Positions 59,901-64,000 of a DNA stretch of 64,000 nucleotides are shown here, piece by piece (position 1 is the stretch's first letter; each line of letters starts with the position of its first letter). The stretch lies in the NCBI GenBank assembly GCA_934254925.1, contig CAKQMD010000003.1:1-64000 (forward strand), given 5' to 3'. The notes beneath the pieces are model-generated. The model had not been told where the DNA came from, did no database searches, and was given only the letters and a program-made list of their open reading frames with translations. The position numbers and the translations under genes were made by a program. This DNA is from an uncultured Alphaproteobacteria bacterium. GTDB lineage: Bacteria; Pseudomonadota; Alphaproteobacteria; RF32; CAG-239.

Positions 59901-61355
59901 CAGGCGACAAAAGACGCCGTTGCTGCTGCAACTTATAACAAAGAACAGGCGCAGACCAACTATGAAAAGGCCGAAAATTCGCTGAAAGAGCTGGAAGAGC
60001 GCCGCAGCGAGGAGGAGGAGAAGGTTAATGCCGCACGGGAAAACTATCAGCGTTTGGTTGCCGAAGCGCGGCAGAAACAGGATACCGCCTCGATTATGGC
60101 CGCGGAAAAAGCGCGGACGGATCTGAATGCGGCCGAGTTTGCCTATTCTAACTACCTCGGTGAGATTCGCAATCAAACTCAGGTAAAGCAAGAGGCGGAG
60201 CAGCAGATTTACGATGCGGACATCAAGATCTCGCAGATTGAATCGCAATTGGCCAATTGGCGTTACCAGCAGAACAGCACGCCACAAACCCGCAGCGATA
60301 CGGGCAAGAGCGAAAACAAAGAGCAAAGCAAGTCGACGGACGGAGACGATAAAAAGTCTGAAACCACGACAAAAAGCCGGGAAAATGAGAGCCCGACGGC
60401 TTTGATGGGCAATGAAGGCGCCATTAGCTCCGGCAGCTCCGAAGGCAATCTCATTACGCGGAGCGGCGGCAGTGAGAGCGCGGAAACGGCCGGCGGGTCT
60501 GACGACAATGTAACGACGGGCGGAAGCTCGCAAACCGCGGGAAGCTTCGGCAGCAGACAAAGTCAGACTGGTGACGACAAAACGCCGACGATAGACAAGA
60601 GCGGTTTGTTGACGCAAAACAGCGACGTCATCAAAACCGAAACCTTAAAAGACGGGGCATTAGTCGGTGAATCGACGGTTTACGGCGATGAAGCGACGGC
60701 GATCAATTCCACCGGCGGTGAATACAACAGCGGCATTCGCGGCACCAACTACTCGACGGGGTCGAGATATGTCGGCGGCGGAACAGTTTACGGCACAACC
60801 GGTTCGGGGGCTTATCGCAGCTATTCCGGCAGCAGCTATGACACTTGGCGCGATCGCTCTCGCAGCCCGGCCAATATCAACAGCGGCCGTAACCTGACGG
60901 CAGAAAGCGCCGCAGCCAGAGACGCTGCCGTTCGGGCTCAGGCTGATGCCGCTCTGGCCAACCAGGCGCAGATTGAAGCCGCTGCTCGGGCTTATGCCGA
61001 AAAAGAGGCTGAGGAGGAAGAAGCCTTGGCCGCCGAAACGGAAGCCGAATACCTTCGCCGGGCGGAAGAACAGCGGTTGATTGACGAAGAAAACGCTGCT
61101 TTGGCCGCAAAGGAGGCCGGCGAAAAGAACAATCTGCAGCTTCGCGGCCGGATTACCAAGGGACGTCAGGTGATTGACGTCGGAAAAGGTGCCCCTGCCA
61201 ACGACGAAGCCGCCCGAGGCGAAAAGCCGGGTGCAACCCCTGCTGCAACAACGCCGCCGCAACCGGCCAATGAAAATGCAGCGCCGACGGCCGCCCCGAC
61301 GGCTGACGGAACTATTCCAGCATCCGGGCGCATCACCCGCGGCAGCCGTCGCTGA
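56976..61355 (+). CDS. Giant VirB2-like membrane protein with long coiled coil
   Basis: This 1459-residue protein has a signal peptide (about 1-29), a helical charged part (30-190) and a VirB2-like double helix (about 205-275) with the loop NKISWKWFAQ. An Ala-rich region follows (about 330-560), then a long Ala/Glu/Lys/Gln coiled coil (about 560-1095) built of two related units of about 225 residues. The rest is a Ser/Gly/Thr-rich part (about 1100-1310), another Glu/Ala helix (about 1310-1390) and a Pro/Ala tail ending GRITRGSRR. AGGAGG is before the ATG, ten bases after the previous gene. A function is not known for such a fusion. Confidence 0.8.
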   Translation: MLNFARKMMKNSMLGLLLAMVISSNWAFAQIDVSKIRADMQNTIAENIRNEEIEAASEKDRIKGKVTGVTVKEPDINKMLENAAKDMNKQTQKNQDKVVRNQSVEKQKDAEAKKAAYEELQKACNDSPDTCDAEALAQAKQEADAAASESALYGEAVDLIDHRYQAGDQYFSDEDEYNAYLQENPIYDPGKELLSKETTPTYVKTGNNIFSILTQRIMRILFGLKKIVYILAGFGLIGFAYAAVFNKISWKWFAQIAIGLFLVANMGRFIEYFVFNGNTPESEQKLSYGDYLHKGFGDPTHSWVDKPVDPNAAYSEKAAANAPSMSEEEAKKVEEEAEKAKTRKFCGKTAGVSGFKNFTNCIKDITATGKNAANAAKTAAQTVKQTVARAELIGSAAKNMALAVKNAEGNGIHKIFSATKDIVSSANYMVQTGSEMINDVYSGTSSVANSSQNLGKSTDQIDELETLRLSGKSTNAVTGILSGGENGNFFSNLQNNATNVATASQDVNSSLQVLGSSAYDIAELGDQIFKGDQKRQQQITQNRIDRENQVQRETDAYDQKVKEEFEQQQREERSEKFRQENTPDKVAERSQQALSQASKDVENAQSDLNNKQNILAENNAAYENLQAELEKAKIAAEEAAERAKRNPDDLQAQREAQEAADKVKLTQLEADQAKLKVDQAASAVADAQKTLNDKKAYLSETSQKTYDDVIAGAAYDKEQAEAASKQAAAELEALEKDRQNQENSVDQARKAAEEAEAKARASGKTEDILAADEARRKQAEAEEKYNAYLQEIEKQKQLKYEADNKKLEAEKTLLEGKNNHPLQNKDKSESAKASELYDKYFKPEEPTKGEVRETPVTRSSQSTDIALKAKAEADEAQAEAERLQSDADDLAAQMRNKQQETKDLEKDIKAMKKQLSANPNDANTKRALNATEKRLGLLNSEYNKLSHDYENVSSQAKTAASKAAELQKPLDGLYDQATKDAVAAATYNKEQAQTNYEKAENSLKELEERRSEEEEKVNAARENYQRLVAEARQKQDTASIMAAEKARTDLNAAEFAYSNYLGEIRNQTQVKQEAEQQIYDADIKISQIESQLANWRYQQNSTPQTRSDTGKSENKEQSKSTDGDDKKSETTTKSRENESPTALMGNEGAISSGSSEGNLITRSGGSESAETAGGSDDNVTTGGSSQTAGSFGSRQSQTGDDKTPTIDKSGLLTQNSDVIKTETLKDGALVGESTVYGDEATAINSTGGEYNSGIRGTNYSTGSRYVGGGTVYGTTGSGAYRSYSGSSYDTWRDRSRSPANINSGRNLTAESAAARDAAVRAQADAALANQAQIEAAARAYAEKEAEEEEALAAETEAEYLRRAEEQRLIDEENAALAAKEAGEKNNLQLRGRITKGRQVIDVGKGAPANDEAARGEKPGATPAATTPPQPANENAAPTAAPTADGTIPASGRITRGSRR

Positions 61356-61398
61356 AATTAACTTATTATTCATAAAAAAGCGGTATACTGGAAAGAAG

Positions 61399-61417
61399 AA
61401 CGGGATACCGTTTTTTT
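61399..61417 (+). terminator. Short terminator between giant gene and virB3
   Basis: AACGG (61399-61403) pairs with CCGTT (61408-61412) across a GATA loop, and the T run continues to 61417. It lies 44 bases after the giant gene and would lower or stop read-through to virB3. Confidence 0.6.
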
Positions 61418-61452
61418 ATGCCCCGATACTTGTTGAAAGAAGAGGGTTTGAC

Positions 61453-61480
61453 TTGCATAAAAAAAAGATTGAGGTATCAT
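61453..61480 (+). promoter_or_regulatory. Candidate promoter for virB3-virB4
   Basis: TTGCAT (61453-61458) and TATCAT (61475-61480) are 16 bases apart, 27 bases before the virB3 start and after the terminator. The boxes match the consensus only in part. Confidence 0.4.
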
Positions 61481-61506
61481 AAACCTGCTTAAAAGAAGAG
61501 AAAATC

Positions 61507-61797
61507 ATGCGGGAAATGATCTTAAAAGCCGTGGCCAATCCGCCCAAGATTTTGTGGGGACCCTTTCTCCCCACCATGTTGAACATGGGCGTGCAGTTCC
61601 CGTTAATGTTCATGTTTCTCGGCACTTTTGACGTCAACCCGCTGTTTTTTATGGCGTCTTTGGTCGCCGTTCACTGTTTTGTCATCTTTTTAGGTGTCAA
61701 GGAACCGCATATTTCGGCCATGATCCAGGCCTACGGCCAGACAAACCGCACTACAACCAACCTGTATAAAGTAAAGGGGAAAAAATTTGCACCCTGA
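61507..61797 (+). CDS. virB3: VirB3-like type IV secretion protein
   Basis: This 96-residue inner-membrane protein has two hydrophobic segments (about 22-45 and 47-65) and the VirB3/TrbD pattern KAVANPPKILWGPFLP and FLGVKEPHIS. VirB3 sits beside VirB4 at the base of the secretion channel. The last 11 bases overlap the virB4 start, as is usual for this pair, which is often coupled or even fused. Confidence 0.85.
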   Translation: MREMILKAVANPPKILWGPFLPTMLNMGVQFPLMFMFLGTFDVNPLFFMASLVAVHCFVIFLGVKEPHISAMIQAYGQTNRTTTNLYKVKGKKFAP

Positions 61798-64000
61798 TTT
61801 TGATTTTTTTGCGACGTTTGTTCAGGGGCTTTCCAGTTTGGAAGTCCTGGTTGCCGTTATCGGCTTTGTTTCGGCGGCAGCATTTGCCGGATTTTGGGCT
61901 ACGAAATTCGGGCATGTCGTTTTGCCGGAACCTCGGGAATCTCGTGTTTCGGACTTTTTGCCGTTTAACAAGCTGTTGTCGGACGGCATCACCATTCGTT
62001 GCTATAACGGGTCTCTGGCCCGGGTCTTCAAGGTTGAAGGAATTGACTTGGCCTTTGTTACCGATGAAAAGGTAATGTCAATGCACGAGGCGCGCAAATC
62101 TTGGATTGACGGAATGTCGGACCTCAATGTTTCTTGTCGGGTCATCACCTTGAGAGAGCGCATTCCTTTGGAGGAAGACGCCGGAGACTTTAATAATCAA
62201 CTGCTGGAAAGCATTTCCCGGACCTGGCGCGACAATCTTGATCGGGTGTACAATAACAGCCACTACATTGTTTTGTCCGTTGTCGACCGGACAGATGCCT
62301 TGAAAGACCTCAACTATGCCTCCCAAGCTTTACTGGCAACGTTGAATGATTATGGCGTCAAAAGCCTTTATGAAGATGAAAATAGCCCGGCGGAAGAAAG
62401 TCCTTTGTCGGTGTTTTGCAAGATCTGCAGCCCGATTTCCAAACCCCTGCCGAAAGTTCGCGGCGCGGAAGGTGCGCATTTGAACGAACTTCTGACGGCA
62501 GACCATATTCATTTTACCGGCGAAAAGGGGTTGATCAAATATTTTTCCGGGGATCGGGAGATTTATGAAGTCGTCATGGGGATTCGCACCTCCGGCGATT
62601 ATATGGATGAGGGAATGATTGCCTCTTTGCTGTCCATTGACTGCGAACTGACGCTTCTGCACAATATTATACCGATCTTTAAACCCCATGCCCGTGCTTT
62701 GCTGATGCAGCAGCAGCGTATGGCGACGATGACCAGTTTTTCGCAAGACGTGGTGGAACAATACAGTGAAGCGCTTTCCGCCATTGAAGACAGCGACGCC
62801 GACCACCAGGCGCTCACCGAATATGCCATGGCCATTTTGTTGCGCGGTGAAAGTCAGGAAGAAATTGATTTCGGCGAAGGCGAAGTCCAAAGAATCTGCC
62901 GTTTGTACGGCGTTACCCCGGTGCGGGAAGGCTGGGTGGCCCAAGCGACTTTCTTCAACCAGTTTCCCACTTATGAAACGCTGCCGCGTACCTATCGTTA
63001 TCTGTCGCGGGTTGTGGCGACGGCCATTTCTTTTGACAAGCCTTCCGAAGGCTTTGGCAAGAGTGACTGGGGCAACGGCGCCATCTCAATCTTCAAAACC
63101 ACCTCCGGTTCGGCCTATCGTTTTCAGTTTCACGTTTCTTCCGAGGATTCGGCGGTGGCTCACTGCTGCATTATCGGTCCGACCGGCCAAGGTAAAACGA
63201 CTTTGCTGACTTTCCTGGCCGGGCAGGCGATGCGCCATCGGGATCTGAAGGTCTTCTTCTTCGACCGTCACCGCGGTGCCGAAATTTTCACCCGTTCGAT
63301 CGGTGGCGCCTATATCGGTTTTGACGGCGACGACAAGAACGTTTCTCTTAATCCTTTTGACTGTGAAAACACGCCGGTAAACCGGGCATTTTTGCGGCGT
63401 TGGATGCGTTCGATCACCATGGTCGACGATGCCGTTTCTGAAAAGGAAATTGCGCGTGCCGTTACCACGGCCTTTGATTATCTGCGGCCGGAAGAACGCA
63501 TCATGACCAATCTGTATAAAAGTTGTTTTTCTCCGACAGGAAACATGCGGCGCGAATTGTTCAAATGGGTTAATCCTGATCAGTACGGCAACATTTTCAA
63601 TGCCGATACGGATAGCCTGGATCTGAAGTCCAAACGTTTTATGGCTTTTGACTTTACGCATATTTTTGAGGACGAAGCTCTGGCGCCGGCGGTGATCAGC
63701 TACATCATGCACCGAATTCAGTCCGAAACCGGCGAGACCGGCGTTCCGTCGCTGATTATGATTGATGAAACCGCGCCGATGCTCAAACACCCGATGTTTA
63801 GGGACTACTTTATCATTGGTCTGCAAGAAGGGCGTAAAAAGCGTCAGGCTTATCTCTGCGCTTTCCAACAGCCGAACGTAATCGATAAGCTCGGCGTCGG
63901 CGAGGTCATCCGCGGCCAATGCCAAACCGTTATCTTTTTCCGCAATCCGCAGGCCATGCCGGAAGACTACGTCAACTGGAACCTGACCCGCAGCGAAACT
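61787..64000 (+). CDS. virB4: VirB4-like type IV secretion ATPase (cut by window edge)
   Basis: The window holds 738 codons of a VirB4/TrbE-type ATPase without a stop. An N-terminal hydrophobic segment (about 10-38) is followed by the VirB4 N-terminal domain. The ATPase core shows Walker A GPTGQGKTT (about residue 464), KVFFFDRHRGAE, Walker B SLIMIDETAPML (about 655) and LQEGRKKRQ. VirB4 energises pilus formation and substrate transfer. The start is TTG at 61787 with AAGGGG about eight bases upstream, inside the end of virB3; no in-frame ATG fits better. The remaining system genes probably follow beyond the edge. Confidence 0.9.
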   Translation, partial: MHPDFDFFATFVQGLSSLEVLVAVIGFVSAAAFAGFWATKFGHVVLPEPRESRVSDFLPFNKLLSDGITIRCYNGSLARVFKVEGIDLAFVTDEKVMSMHEARKSWIDGMSDLNVSCRVITLRERIPLEEDAGDFNNQLLESISRTWRDNLDRVYNNSHYIVLSVVDRTDALKDLNYASQALLATLNDYGVKSLYEDENSPAEESPLSVFCKICSPISKPLPKVRGAEGAHLNELLTADHIHFTGEKGLIKYFSGDREIYEVVMGIRTSGDYMDEGMIASLLSIDCELTLLHNIIPIFKPHARALLMQQQRMATMTSFSQDVVEQYSEALSAIEDSDADHQALTEYAMAILLRGESQEEIDFGEGEVQRICRLYGVTPVREGWVAQATFFNQFPTYETLPRTYRYLSRVVATAISFDKPSEGFGKSDWGNGAISIFKTTSGSAYRFQFHVSSEDSAVAHCCIIGPTGQGKTTLLTFLAGQAMRHRDLKVFFFDRHRGAEIFTRSIGGAYIGFDGDDKNVSLNPFDCENTPVNRAFLRRWMRSITMVDDAVSEKEIARAVTTAFDYLRPEERIMTNLYKSCFSPTGNMRRELFKWVNPDQYGNIFNADTDSLDLKSKRFMAFDFTHIFEDEALAPAVISYIMHRIQSETGETGVPSLIMIDETAPMLKHPMFRDYFIIGLQEGRKKRQAYLCAFQQPNVIDKLGVGEVIRGQCQTVIFFRNPQAMPEDYVNWNLTRSET

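Noticed and set aside
58515..60617. A 700-codon open frame antisense to the giant VirB2-like gene
   Set aside because: Its translation is an extreme Leu/Phe/Arg/Val mix, the mirror of the Ala/Glu/Lys codons of the coiled coil. It has no sensible domain, and the sense gene has signal peptide, motif and ribosome site.

Overview
This window looks like chromosomal DNA of an alphaproteobacterium. The main evidence is the minus-strand block gpmI - envC - ctpA - yibQ-type deacetylase - rppH, an order usual in that class, with an ELM1-family protein, a short LptM-like lipoprotein and Gram-negative envelope genes (porin, PBP1A, lipoproteins) around it. A TM1266-type regulator, normally found with [FeFe]-hydrogenase systems, hints at anaerobic life. 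The overall picture fits a host- or gut-associated lineage, but that is inference. No insertion sequence, integrase, phage gene or CRISPR array was seen.

Layout. 0-8 kb: the tail of a flagellin gene, an ELM1-family gene, small exported or lipoprotein genes, a CbpA-type cochaperone, an exported nitroreductase, a sugar porter, the TM1266-type regulator, an exported tandem carboxymuconolactone-decarboxylase-fold protein behind a MerR-type promoter, and a membrane phosphoesterase. 8-21 kb: tRNA-Ser(GGA), tRNA-Arg(CCT), an M20 hydrolase, an SH3 protein, a thymidine/AMP phosphorylase relative, the cell-envelope block above, and PBP1A. 21-30 kb: polA, a large orphan gene, gyrB, a porin and a winged-helix regulator. 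30-40 kb: a second flagellin with a large beta-solenoid-like insertion, a nitronate monooxygenase-like enzyme, an ABC exporter, a three-gene vWA / PP2C / kinase phosphosignalling unit (YegL-YegK-YegI type), LptM, a TlpA-like thioredoxin and a Gpt-like phosphoribosyltransferase.

40-64 kb is the most unusual part. On the minus strand lies a nearly complete type IVb (R64 thin-pilus-like) system: an OmpA-like spacer protein, a PilL/TcpQ-like lipoprotein, PilN secretin, PilO, PilP, PilQ ATPase, PilR platform, an atypical pilin lacking a prepilin-peptidase site, and four tandem paralogous pilins, each followed by its own terminator. A PilT-like ATPase gene sits beyond a membrane sulfatase-family gene. 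Running the other way from a shared 331-bp divergent region is a VirB-type type IV secretion locus: three consecutive VirB2-like genes of 113, about 229 and 1459 residues, then virB3 and virB4. The 1459-residue protein joins a VirB2-like membrane segment to more than 1,000 residues of coiled coil with an internal duplication, and is the strongest candidate for an undescribed element.

How the parts may work together (inference): the two divergent operons could build two envelope-spanning filaments or channels from one control region. The tandem pilins offer alternative subunits, and the giant VirB2-like protein could be a surface fibre, a periplasmic spacer or a secreted substrate of the VirB machine. 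virB4 runs off the right edge and the first flagellin off the left edge, so neither locus is complete here.
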